A stretch of DNA of 64,000 nt. It comes from Acarospora socialis (taxonomy: Eukaryota > Ascomycota > Lecanoromycetes > Acarosporales > Acarosporaceae). Below the pieces are notes generated by a model. It had not been told where the DNA came from and searched no databases. It saw nothing but the letters and a program-made list of their open reading frames with translations. The stretch is taken from positions 3,286,001-3,350,000 of the forward strand of contig JAMYGW020000001.1 of assembly GCA_025617375.2 (NCBI GenBank), given 5' to 3'. This document shows positions 22,801 to 34,059 of this stretch, in pieces. The position numbers were made by a program, and so were the translations under genes. The number at the start of each line of letters is the position of its first letter. Within the stretch, counting starts at the first letter, position 1.

Positions 22801-25699
22801 AGCAAGACTTTGACATTGCCGAATTTGGATCGGATGTATCTTCCGGTACTCGGTGGTCGAGCCAATACATACGGTCAACCATGCCTGATACCGTGGCATG
22901 TCTGTTTGTTGACTCATGATCCTATATTTGACGTCAGCAATAGCCTCCAACTCTGGCGATAATGAGTACCTTGAGATAGGGGTACAAGGTTGCCCTTGAG
23001 AGATCAGCGATATCGGGATGCATTCGTCGTTGGAGAGTCAAATGCGATGTAGGTACTGGGTGAGCTCCCGGTCTTGATGGAAACATCAGTCTCTCAAAGA
23101 GAGACTGGTCTAAGCGATACCTAAGCCCTACCTCCGTTTCCATGGATAGAACTTGCTCGGAAATTTGGGGTCTATAAGTCGGTTAGCATAGCCGCATGTC
23201 GCACCCTCAGTGCTAGCTAGTCTTACCGGAGCTGTAGAGGATCTCCGATGAAGATCGCATGTTGTATCGATGGTAAAAGTGTACATAGAGTGTGGGCCTC
23301 CATAACCTCTCCGGCTTCTTCACATATAACAGTCTGGATATCCAAGCGATGTAAGAGCGGCCAATACTTCGCACATGCAGTTGTGGTTACCCCTATGACT
23401 TGCTCTAAACAGACATTAGCAGACTGGAAACTTCGTCCATGGCGTATAACCCACGCTGTTCGAGACATCTTACGTCGATATCGTCGGCTGCAGCTCGTTT
23501 ACTTCGGAGCGCGATCTGGTGACGACGATGCACTTCCACAAGCTGTTCTACCAGCACTTTGCTGTCAAGCTCGGCGCTCCACCGATTAATCAATTCCTTC
23601 CGAGCGGGCAAAGATAGTGACCAGACATTGTCACTCGCTGCTAGTTTCGCCTGTAACTCTGTGTGCGATGCAACCTTCACAAGAAACTTCTTGACGTTAG
23701 ACACACCTGAAAGCTCCGCAGACCTCGAAATATCAATTCCAAGATGTGTTGCAAATTCGAACGGGAGTTGGCGCAGATTGTTGATGTCACCGCCCTCACT
23801 CCAGTGACTGAAAGCGAAGCCACCGGCTTTCCTGGCTAAGCGTAGCTCCGAAACGTCGCACTCGGATGACCCCAGCATGGCAAACTGGGAGTAGACCTTT
23901 GGGTGTTTGAAACGGAGATATTCCTGCGCCGAGTGCCAACTAAGATCCGGACTGCTCAGCGCTCCACATCGTCCAATCCCTTCGGCCGTAAGGTCTAAGA
24001 GACAGTTAGCGCGACTGTGATGAGCTTGTTTGCGAGCTTCGCCCAACGGGACATACATTCGAGCCGTGACCTGCTGGTCGAGAGGATGCTCTGTTCGATC
24101 TGTGTACGTTTCAATCTAGAACTGATTTCCCGTAGCAGATGCGGTTTGGTCCAGTCTTCCCTACTACCACCGCCCAGTCGTGCCACCTTCACAATACCAT
24201 CTTTAAGCAAATCTTGAAGAAAGCTATCCAATGCGTGGTTCGTCATACAGACTGTAAGTATTGGCGTTGGCGTTGCCTTGGACTGCGAAGCTAAAATGAC
24301 TTTGGCAAGTGAGGCCCCGAGATAGGTCTTACCCGTACCAGGTGGCCCTTGGGTGAATGCTAAATCTCGATTGAGGTTCTCGCATAGTGCTATTGCTTGT
24401 CCTTCGTCGAGTGTCGTCTTATCCCTGAGCTCCTGAAGCCACCACTCTGGTATTTGATTCTGCTCTCCCGGTCTGAAAGCGGGTAATTGTAGCGGCGGGG
24501 AGGTGACACCCTTCTTTTTTGACTCTTGAAGCAGAGTAAGATCGTACTTGAAGCCGGGTCGAGTTGTATATGTTGGAGGTTGGATTGGACTACTAGCGGG
24601 CATGGTAGAATTCGGCGCAACGTGCTGCTCGAAAGGGATATCACGTCGAGAGTAGAGTTCCTGAAGTCGCTTAAGACACCATGAGAACCCTGGCAAAAGC
24701 GTCTTCGGGAACTCTAGGAGCACGAATTGGCCTTTGAGGATGCCTCTTGAGTAGTATAGGATCCGGCGTAGATCTTCCTCGCTGTCTCGCTGGGCAAAAG
24801 ACAACTGTATGGCAGCTATAAGACATTAGACCCCGCAAGAATCGGGTCTAGAGTAGCAAAACCTTACCGCGAGTGCCATTCCCACCTCGTGACAGCATAG
24901 CATCCGTACTCTCGCGAAGGTGCGTTTCGAAAAAAGTGATAGATAGTCCCATATCGAGGTTGTCTAGACCCAGTAATGCGAGCAACATGCCATCTTCAAA
25001 AAATCCAGAGCTGTGCATCCTCCGACCTCGCAAGTAGATTGGGCAGACGAAACTGACTCTGACAAGGATTCCTTTGGTCTCATCAAAGATGAGTTCTTCA
25101 AATGCGACCTCTGAGAAGAGATGGTACCGAGTTCCATTGGGAGTGTCCTGACGTACGTTGTAGATTTCAAGCATTGGGATCTGCTTTGTAAGAGAGGCTA
25201 AGAGTTTCTGGCCCGCATGATAACAGGCGTCGATGATCGCCTCAGTAGAATCATATCGTAACTGTCGAAACAGAGTATCCAGTAGTCGTTGCTGGCCAGC
25301 CGCAAGGAAGTGGGGGAGATGAAAGTCCTTATAAGGCATGTAAGGACGACGGTGAGCGAGAATCTCATCAGCGGTCGGTAGAATCCGAATGTTCCGAATA
25401 ATTACATGATCGTTGTCATGGCGAGGTCCATTGATTGACAGACGTCCGGGACCATCATGTTCAAAAATGCTGTCATCCTTGGGTGATAGACGAGGGCGGA
25501 CACAGAGGGTGTTTGGCGTGCTCGGTATGGGTGATGGTACTTCGGGAGCTTGAGCTCCACTGACAACTCTGTATATCGCATGGCTCTGTGAACACGCGTC
25601 ACCGTTTCGACAGAACCCTTTCAAATGCTCTTTGCAAAGGGACGACTCGATACACTGTGGTAGCACAGGGGTTGGGAGCTTCTGCGCGCGAACGTCCAT
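19856..25699 (-). CDS. CCCH / SF1 helicase / NFX1-finger protein (ZNFX1/Hrr1 type)
   Basis: Thirteen exons join with continuous phase to 1724 residues: 25699-24868, 24815-24057, 23994-23474, 23402-23227, 23171-22970, 22921-22712, 22659-22481, 22430-22317, 22248-22183, 22117-21950, 21905-21477, 21427-21228 and 21174-19856. A CCCH finger (C22, C30, C36, H40) opens the protein. The UPF1-like SF1 helicase has Walker A GPPGTGKT near 434-441, a Walker B variant CEEAG near 731-735, then [31 protein letters not shown] and [13 protein letters not shown]. Tandem NFX1-type Cys/His fingers ([18 protein letters not shown] and others) follow about 1050-1290, then a 430-residue helical tail ending in a C4-type CKYGHP...CPDCG. 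Known relatives (S. pombe Hrr1, animal ZNFX1) act in RNA-dependent silencing and antiviral RNA sensing in cytosolic or nuclear granules. That role here is inferred from architecture. Confidence 0.92.
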
Positions 25700-27480
25700 T
25701 GTCGCCAGATCGTTTGGAAACTATAGATTCTGTCATTGAAGTGATGAGTTCGCTGTGGAAGGAGGTTTGGAGTGTGATTTCGCGCTCACTGATGCTTATC
25801 GAGATCTTATACAGAAGCCCTACAGCAATCGCGCCGTGATGTGTCCAATGTAAACCAGCACGATATTGCCGTCTCAGTACGCTGTAAGAAGGCTGCGTTG
25901 CTAAAACTGTGTGAGGTGAGCTGAGCATGTCCAGAGGCTGTGTGAGGAGACAGCCTGAGTGCAGGACAAACCTCTAGTCCAGATGTCTACCTGAAGCGCT
26001 TCATGTGTCAAAACACACGGCGAGATGTAGGATCCAAGATGGACGTGCGCACTCGTAGTAGGTACTGACCGAAGTTTTGTTTAGAAGCTTAACGAAGCCT
26101 GCAGATGGCAGAGATGGCAGTGAATTGGGAGCTTGCAGAACGAGGGCTATCCCGTGACTTGGGCTTCAGGCACTCGTCAGTCTACCCTCTGTAAGGTAGA
26201 TAAGTCAAAGTCAAGGGAACGTCCTCGAACTTCGAGTTTATAAGAAGATGAAGTCGAGTGCTTCGGGAAAATTCTTCTTACCTAACTTTCTCATTGGTCG
26301 TGGGAAACGTTGCAGGGTATTGGTTTTCCTCGAGCTTGAGACTCGTTCTCTCCCGAAAGCCTGAACTGTTCGAAAATAGCGAGTAGTCAGTACTACGGCA
26401 GCTTTGTTTTTGGTTCCAACGAACAAAGTCCTGTAGAAATGTTTGCTTAATCCTTCACGTAGTGTACCTTATGATAACAGAAGTTAGAAGGCAACTACGA
26501 CAGTTGCGAGAAGATGAAGGATCCAAAATAAGTACCACGGTCCCGTGTGCTGTAAGCACCAACCCTAGGGCTCTAGATTTTGGTGACCAGTATGGAGCTC
26601 TTCATAGCACGCGTGGCCTTAGTTGGCAATGAGATTCGCATACCGTAACTATGTCTTGATCATAGCAGCATCTCGGTTCGAAGCTCCTCAATTATGATCT
26701 TAGCGCCCCAAAGAATCACAGTAGGATAGCTTGAAAGTCGTAGCTTGTCCTCAAATCAGTGACGCAAATGTGTTCCCACACTTACTTTTGTACGGAACGA
26801 GAATGCCAATGTCATAACCTTTCACTGCCCGAAAGTAATGGTCTATCAGTTTCGTTCTTGCAGGTTGATTCGCTGGTTCTCCTGATATGCCAGCCAAAAC
26901 ATCCGGAGAGCAGTCTCGAGCCAAAAAAATCCCATTAACAGTTCACGGCAGACGCATCTGAGTCACGGATAGGTCCCTGGAGACCTCCAACTGGAAGGCT
27001 TGTTGTGATGGTTTGCGAAGTCGATCAGCACCTGATGTTCGAGAGTATCGAGCTTTGGCCGCAATCAAGAGAAATATCACTGTTTGATCCCTCCCATCGC
27101 AGCTACACTGGCATGCATTGGGCTGTATGCAATAGATCTCGATTAGCTATAAGGTTGAGACAGCGGGAGGCAACTATGGAAAAGACTAGCTCCACCACAG
27201 CGCCCAGTAAGCGCCAGCAAGAAGGGTATGAAGCTCAGACTCAAGCAAATAACGAAAGCAGTGTGGAACAGCCGATGTAGAAAAGCAAAGATAGCGCCTT
27301 GCCGATGACATAAAGTATCTCGAGATCTAAAGGTCTAGTAGCTTGGGAGGGATAAGCAAGGTGCTATAGACAAGCTAGCCTCACTCCGCCGAGGTCTCCG
27401 CCGTGGAGTCTCGTCGTCTGGAATGAAAGCTTCCTACGAAAGGTCAGTGTGAGGTTTAATATGAACCGCCTATAACTCAC
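25700..27480. other. Spacer with degenerate coding remnants
   Basis: 1.8 kb between the NFX1 helicase start and the zf-PARP gene end. It is punctuated by stops in all frames, with one protein-like minus-strand stretch (26786-26946). The promoter of the helicase gene must lie at its left end. Confidence 0.5.
26786..26946 (-). pseudogene. Possible SF1 helicase fragment
   Basis: An open minus-strand stretch reads GIFLARDC, then HYFRAVKGYDIGILVPYK, followed by a GTAAGT. The DIGILVPYK end resembles motif V-side strands of DNA2/NAM7-type helicases (consensus like IGIVTPYKAQ). A YSPMHASVAAMGG string further upstream (about 27104-27142) resembles a YRMHP motif, but stops intervene. No complete gene can be built. 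This may be a decayed neighbour of the intact helicase or a chance match. Confidence 0.25.
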
Positions 27481-29137
27481 CTATCCAGTTTCGACGGCAT
27501 TGTCATCGTCCACCTAGAGGGACGTCAGCACAATAAAGCTCCACAAAAGCGCAGGACAATCCTACAGCTTCAGTACCGGCTTTCTTAGCACGAGACTTAG
27601 TTTTCTTCGAAGCAGGAGCCCTCTTCCGACCTTTGTTAGCTCTTGGAAGCTCTTCGATACTCTCTTTAGAATAATCCATGTCGTGTTCTTCCGGTTCCAC
27701 TTTCGAGTTGGATGCCTCCGTTTTCTTGGCGGTCGCGCTTTTGCCGTTGGCCTTCCTACGTTTCTGAGCTGCAGGTTCCTCTTCGGACTCTTCCTCTACA
27801 TTGTATGATGCTGGCTTTCTGCTGTTACGTTTGCTCCTCTCCTTTTGAACGGGCGCTTCTTTCTCAGCTATTTTCTGGTCTCCAATGTCTTCCAACTGTT
27901 TGCCCCGCTTCGCCTTCTTTTTGGCAATCGGTTTTTCGTTCTCACTGTTTGCGTTCTCCAGAGCAGCCTCCGCTTTCTTGCTTCTTTTGGCCGTGGTCTT
28001 CGCTTTCTTGGATGAGGGCGCTTCCGCTATCTCCTCTTCCTGCTCTTCCGTGGTTTTCTTGGTACGAGCACGCTTCTTTGGGCCTGACTTGGTAGGGCTT
28101 TGCGGGTCTTCGTTATTATCAGCCTTGAACTAGGTCAGCTACATTCTAAAATAAGCTTCTCAAGACAAAGTTCTAAGGGCAAAACAGTAGCATAGGCCTC
28201 TCGATAGACCGTAGACCTGCCAATAAGTCTAGTTGTTGATGGACTCTGCCACCTATCCAGCAGATATTGCATGGGGTAACGAAATCCCAACCTTATCTTG
28301 GAAAAGGCTGAATGCGCAGCGATGCAACCACAATGATATTGGGCATATATAGACATGCGATATGCGAAGAGCTGTGCAAATATGTATAGTGCCGGACGAT
28401 TGGGAAAGAAATTGGAGGTCGCTGCTTCGAGACATGCATATAACATTAGGGCAACTCAAAGAATGGAGTCCTACCGCATCTTCCGTTTCCTTCTTCTTCG
28501 GTGTCCGCTTCCGCATGCCTGTCTTTCCCGGCCTATTGAATTCAACATCCTAGTACAGCATTAATTCTAGTCAGAGGAGAAAAAGTCTTCGTTACTTACA
28601 CCGTTCCAATCGTTATCGTCAACATGGCCTTGCTCTAGAGCAGTCTTGACTTTTTCTTGCATTTCCGGCGTGATCTCGTCATAACCGTCAAGGTAGTCGA
28701 AATTACCCTCAATCGTCTCATTCAAATTTGCCAGCTGCTTAGGAGTGACACAACCCCTACACAATTGTTTAGCTTGACAGCGATACCAAGCAGCGTATGA
28801 TACAAACCATACCAGTGTCTCCAGTGCCAGGTCTGGTGCTCTTGAAACTCTACCTGCGTCCCGAAGCGTAACTCGCCCTTTTGAATCTTGACAGCATTGT
28901 CGAGACACTCCTTGTTTTTGCAACCGGCCCGGTTGCCCTTGGATATCTCTAGAACGGAAACGTAAGACGGTGCTGCTGGGAAAGCTTGAACGCAATGGCG
29001 TGCTATCTCAACCACAAGATATGGGAGTTACACAGTTGCCACGAAGGAGAGCTCAGGGGAAAGATGAAGAATTGCCTCGACAAACGAATGAACCCGCTGC
29101 ATCGCTGAATCCACTTACCAAGACGGTACACACCCAT
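27481..29137 (-). CDS. PARP-type zinc-finger protein with Lys-rich tail
   Basis: Six exons, 29137-29119, 28948-28813, 28756-28600, 28549-28475, 28129-27566 and 27513-27481, give 327 residues. The first exon is only 19 nt (MGVYRL). It joins EISKGNRAGCKNKEC, the start of a zf-PARP domain whose other ligands lie in HWRHWGC across the second intron. PARP fingers bind DNA breaks and nicks. There is no PARP catalytic domain; after residue 110 the protein is a long disordered, Lys/Glu-rich tail with many KKxK nuclear-localisation signals. Stand-alone zf-PARP proteins of this layout occur in ascomycetes. Introns of 170 and 345 bp are long for this window. A nuclear DNA-damage or chromatin role is inferred from the domain. 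Confidence 0.85.
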
Positions 29138-30417
29138 AACTGGATGCAAAAGACGTCTCTACGTTGGAGAAGTAAGTTAAAGTAGGAGTATATGAGAGGC
29201 AGTGTTGGAATGACTGATTTGTGAAGGTATTAGGGATCGAAATGGTAGGTTTAATTGTTGAGATGATTGGCGGACCACGTATGCGGCTGTCCAAGAGCAG
29301 TTGAGATGATAGTCCCGGGAGAGATAGCTGTAGTCTTTTCTAGGCGATGCTCCTCTTCGAGAGGGTTGGTGATATCAAGCTACCCAACTGTCGGTCCGCG
29401 AAGGTTGGTGATAACGTTTGGAGAGGCGCGCTAGTTACGCGACCCGCAGAAGACGGTGCCGCTAGTACTATATGGCAGCTTTCGAGACCTCTAAGCTTTC
29501 GACCACCACCGACTACAGGCAAATACCTACCTAGGTAAGCCTGATTGAACAAAATTCTCGCTAGCCTCCATTGGCCCGGATTGATGCGCTCGATCGCAAG
29601 GAGCAAGGTCAGGAAGGGACAAGAAGGCACATTGAGTTGATCGCATGGAGCGAGTGGGAGGTTGGCAGGAATCGCCGCAGGTGGTCGGCTATAAGCAGGC
29701 GAGGTTGAACTCGAGGCAAAGCGGTTGTTGGACGAGGGTGGCTATCACTGCGTCTTAGAGAGGTTGAGGTTATGGAGGACACTGCTTCGTGAGGTCAAAC
29801 GGCGAATGCATTGTCATGGGCCGCTCTATGTGATGTAGTATTAGATGGCGATTAGCTACAATCTGGTTCAACTGCCTTACGGGACCATATGCATCATCGA
29901 GAGTGAAGCAGTTTGAGAGGGCTTTGATATGATAATCTACGTCTAATCAACGAAGGTTTTGGGGCCTTGAACTACCTAGGTAATGTTTTTATTACTGAGT
30001 GACTTACTAATCCATCAACAGATAATAAGAAACCAACCGCTCTGCGTAGCTAACGGATGGAAGTTGACAAAGTCAACACAGAGCCTGCTTCTCCGCCTCT
30101 TTGTTCTTCGTTCCCATCATCCTGATCATCAGCCTAGACTCTCTTCTGATCAGACAGAGCGAGGTGGGATAGCTTACATTGCGTGGACCCTAGCCGCATA
30201 TGTAGGCAGATGCGCGATCATTCCAGCCATAATCACCAAGATTGTAGATACCTGGTCGAACAATGCCGCCAAGGGAACCACCGGAACAACCATAATCACT
30301 GTGGGCCATGGAGTCAGTAATAGTCCTCAAAGATTAAGCAAAGAAGAACAAGATAGGAGCTGGTAAGCCTTATGTAGGTGCAATTCCTTTCTGAAGATGA
30401 GCAACTAGTTGGCAGGC
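29138..30417. other. Spacer
   Basis: 1.3 kb. Short frames at 29340-29630 and 29983-30366 show no domain. The zf-PARP promoter lies at the left end. Nothing else is seen. Confidence 0.55.
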
Positions 30418-30785
30418 TTACTCGAAAAGGGTGCACGTAACGCCCGCATCAGGACCGAGTGAGCTAATTGCGTCGTTGAAGCCATTACCGAGGTTATCTG
30501 TTCTTCAGTTAGAACGATGGTAGGAGGGAGAGGATCCCCGGGAACTGAACACCTACAGCATTGACCGGTGTTTGTTTCAAGATTCTGACATGGCCCATTG
30601 AAGTTTATATCTTTACAGACATAGAGATGGGTGACTGCAAGCGCTCCATGGGGCGCAGGCCCAACAGCGACATTGGCAACAGCAGCGCCAGTAGCATCAG
30701 ATCTAGCTTGGTGCTTGATGGCAGAGCCGAATGCCACAGCTGCGACAGAGGCGGTCAACAGGATGGTTGAAAGTACAGACTTCAT
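30418..30785 (-). CDS. Small secreted cysteine-containing protein
   Basis: Two exons, 30785-30557 and 30497-30418, give 102 residues. Splicing at TGCT|GTAGGT...AACAG replaces an unlikely read-through tail with QCYNLGNGFNDAISSLGPD and a terminal GVTCTLFE. A signal peptide (MKSVLSTILLTASVAAVAFG) precedes a short pro-like region and a compact domain, LYVCKDINFNGPCQNL...GQCYNL...SSLGPDAGVTC, with four cysteines likely forming two bridges. The Cys-x-D-x-N-F-x-G-x-C and GPD pattern is typical of a widespread family of small secreted fungal proteins, many expressed on hosts (family knowledge, loosely recalled). It lies alone in a gene-poor stretch with a TATA box about 115 bp upstream. An effector role is inference. 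Confidence 0.8.
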
Positions 30786-33700
30786 GTTGGAAGCTGATGT
30801 GATTGCTTAATCGAGAACGATGTCAAGCAAAAGATGCTATTGCTTGAAAGAAGCTGGGACAGAATGATCGGAGTGATTGGAGAGGGGGCAGGCCCATGTC
30901 TTTATAGACATCTGTTGCCCACAGAAGCGATCTGTGGACGTATGACTTATACTGAAGACTTGAAGATCACGGTAAGAAGTATCACAGAAAATCATTGCTT
31001 CGATACAGACAACTAGGCAACAAGTTGAGTTGACTGAACCCGCATCTTCGTCATCTGCTGGCCGTCGGCTAGCCACTCACTGTTAGATCGGATAACCCCG
31101 GCGGGTAAAGAGTTGTGTCGGGTTAGGTCTTTGAACTGTGAGGGTAAGTTGGATTGGTGCTGATATCAAAATCAAAACCGACGGTCACTCGGTTATAGCC
31201 TTATGCATGCGCACGGTTGCCTTGAATTATGCACAGTTCATGTGGTTGCAGTTTAGGGTTGAGTACCCTCAAGCTGACTTGACATGCGTCGGGCGGCCGG
31301 GCTTTTGCATTAGCTTGGTTCACTTTGCAACGATACCTCAACTTGGAAGTCTCCAGCACATGGCTTGAGACTCATTCTCAGCACTTTAAGCAGCCACATC
31401 TCTCCCACAGCTGCAGGCGAGGACCACTCAGCCGCGAGCAGTAATATAAAGTGTGATCCACTAACACAGAGGCCCCTATCTTATGCTTATACTCAGGTAC
31501 CAAAGTATACTGTAATGTCATACGGGCATACATAGATCATACATTATATTGATTCAATCACTTGCTCATGTCACACCACACGCAGATGAAGAGTAAATAC
31601 TTGGACAGGCTATAGCAGACTGATTTGGGGTCCATGTATGCTGCTATGTACCATGCAATGTAGCGTGCTGAATAATAAAATCAGCAACGACAGGCAATGG
31701 TCCGGTCAATCACTGCAAGAGACTACCTAGCGAGACTATCTCTCTGGTATGTTACATTCTGACCTTCCTTTCGACAGCGTAGACTGCTGGTATTCAATGT
31801 GGCTCTTGATACTTTCCGACATCTTTTCTGTAGGTGTGCCCACCTTTTCTCTTCTGTGTGCCGTTACTCTGGGCAGCCCGTTGCCATGTTGAGCTTCGAT
31901 GCAGGTACTGAACCAAAAGCGATGGACATGCCTGTTGTTACCTCACAAGGAGCCTCAGTGGCGATGTTGCTACCCTCATCAACCATCTATCAGTGCCAAT
32001 CATCAGCAATCTACAGATCACACTTTACCACGACTTCTCAGATTCGGGCAGCGAGGCTACTCAGTCATGCAGCCCTGAACCATAAAACACAGGAACACAC
32101 GTCAGAGCCGATGCAGCTGATCGGGTATCCATTTCTCACGATGAGATTGTTCTAATCTTAGAAGTACTAGTCCTTTTCTTCCCTTCGTTGGCCATACGTC
32201 GCACCGCTCTGCATTTTCTCAGCCCTCACCCTTGACAGCCAGCCCTCCTCTTAGGGTGAGGAGACCTTGCTCGCTATGGTTCATTTACCACTGTCATTTA
32301 GTATCTGGCAGCCTGTCTGGATTCATTGCTCACTCTCTACTCTGTAGAACTGTAGATCTCGATTGCAAGTTGCTATCATGGTTAAGATTTCATTCGTAAC
32401 TTGGCCTTCCGCGTCTTCTCCCGTCCCTTGATTTCGACCTCCAGATTTCATATCATGGCACACAGAGCTTGTGCGTCAGGATGCCCTTGTGCAAACAATT
32501 CTTGCGTGCGGGGTAGTCAGCCAGGATGTCACCGCGCTGGCAGCCCTCGATGAAGTCCCCAGTCATGTGCCCAAGGCATTGGTCTTGCCGAGGGGCATGC
32601 AGTTCTGTCTACCTAATTGAGCATGTGGGGCAGGTTGCGTGTCTTGGCAATAACATTAAGGCTCACACGGATGAGCAAGAGGTCAAGTTGCTTCTCGAGG
32701 TAGTTAGGGTGTATATAGCTGGTGGTGTGTAATGGGATTGTATTAGCGGCACGGAAGGTCTGCTCGTCAAGTAAGATGCAGTATTGACATCGGTTGATGC
32801 AGTCGTGTTTACTAAAGCAGGTCAAGAAGAGGCAGCGCGAGGGCGTACAGGTCAGGTAGCGGCGCATGCATTTAGCCAGACTCTTCTATATACAGATTTA
32901 AAGACCACTCTACCTAAAGCAGTATTTATTTGCGGTTTGGTGGAGAGCGTACCCGAGGGGGTAGTGTTGAAGTTGCACAGCGGAATGTGTCCTTCCAGCC
33001 TCGAGTTGGCCGAAAGGCGCACCAGAAGTCTTCCCAGTTCGCTTGGTTGTACAGCAGAGACATGCAATAATGCTCTGATCTATAGTAAGCGATCTTTACA
33101 GGACTGGTGTCCTTGCCTTGGGAGAACTTAGCCTTGATCCCTGGCTTTGGCTGTCTACACCATAGCTCTTGAGTGATGGGTTGCAACCCACTTTCAATGG
33201 TTTGCCATCTTGTTGCCTGTTTCTGCTGAACGCATGGGAGGGAGGATCCGGATCTCGAAGTCAGAGAGTGTGCGACCTTCAGGGTCAGAACTGTCGCCCT
33301 TGTTGATGTTCTTCGTCTTGCTGGTAGAGGAGTGTATTGGCCGCCAGTGTTTGGAGTGGCTGTCGTGCAAAAGAAAGTTGGATCTATTGTTAACGGCGGT
33401 ACTATGAAGAGTAATTGCCCTAGATATATATGGTTATAGACATGCATTTAATCTCACACATTGCATTGAAAACGATGAACAACAGTTAAACACAGTATAT
33501 TCTTATAAACACAGTCATTGTCACAGTAAATTTGGGGAATCTGAGTAGATAACATTATTATGTATGCATGAAAAAGTACTTACGGAGGGTCCGCGAGAGT
33601 TTCCTGCCCTTGCGGCTCCGTTATGTAAGGGAGCCTTTGCGTCCGATATCCCACAATCAATACAGCAATTGTAGCATGACTTTGGTCATAGCAATTGTTT

Positions 33701-34059
33701 TCGGTGATTTCTAGTAACATCTGAAAGACCCCTTTGCAGTCTAAGATTAGCTTGTTCAGAATGTCTGAAAGAAATGTGACTGTAGTGTAATATTTATGTA
33801 ATCAGGTTTTCAGAAAAGAGATGTGGTTTTCGCGGGTTTTGTCGCCAGTTCACGTGCTCACGTGAACCTTCAAGGTCTCTTTCTTAGTGCGCCCCTCTAG
33901 GTGTCCGAACAGTCCACCCGGCTCTACTCCGTGAGGTCACTGCTTCAAATGGGACCTAAGTCTCTAAATAACGCGAGCTATGCCTTACTTCTCCTTTGCA
34001 TGAGCAATGCGCTTACCGATATCCTCTGCGAGGTAGCGTTGTAGGTCTCTTTGAGCCAA
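30786..34059. other. 3.3-kb gene-poor stretch with coding-like remnants
   Basis: This is the largest spacer of the window. On the minus strand between about 32440 and 33450 several frames look protein-like but are broken by stops: GDSSDPEGRTLSDFEIRI near 33230-33290, NWEDFWCAFRPTRGWKD near 33000-33055, and a cysteine-rich stretch RCLFLTCFSKHDC near 32800-32840. I cannot assign a family or build a gene. Around 33400-33800 the base composition turns AT-rich. The promoter of the mitochondrial-protein gene is at the right end. Confidence 0.45.
30900..30906 (-). promoter_or_regulatory. TATA box of the small secreted protein gene
   Basis: TATAAAG on the minus strand, about 115 bases upstream of the ATG at 30785, with a typical fungal core-promoter sequence. 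Confidence 0.45.

Noticed and set aside
26238-26426. 62-codon minus-strand open frame, considered as a helicase exon
   Set aside because: No helicase motif; surrounding frames are closed, so it cannot be linked to the fragment at 26786.
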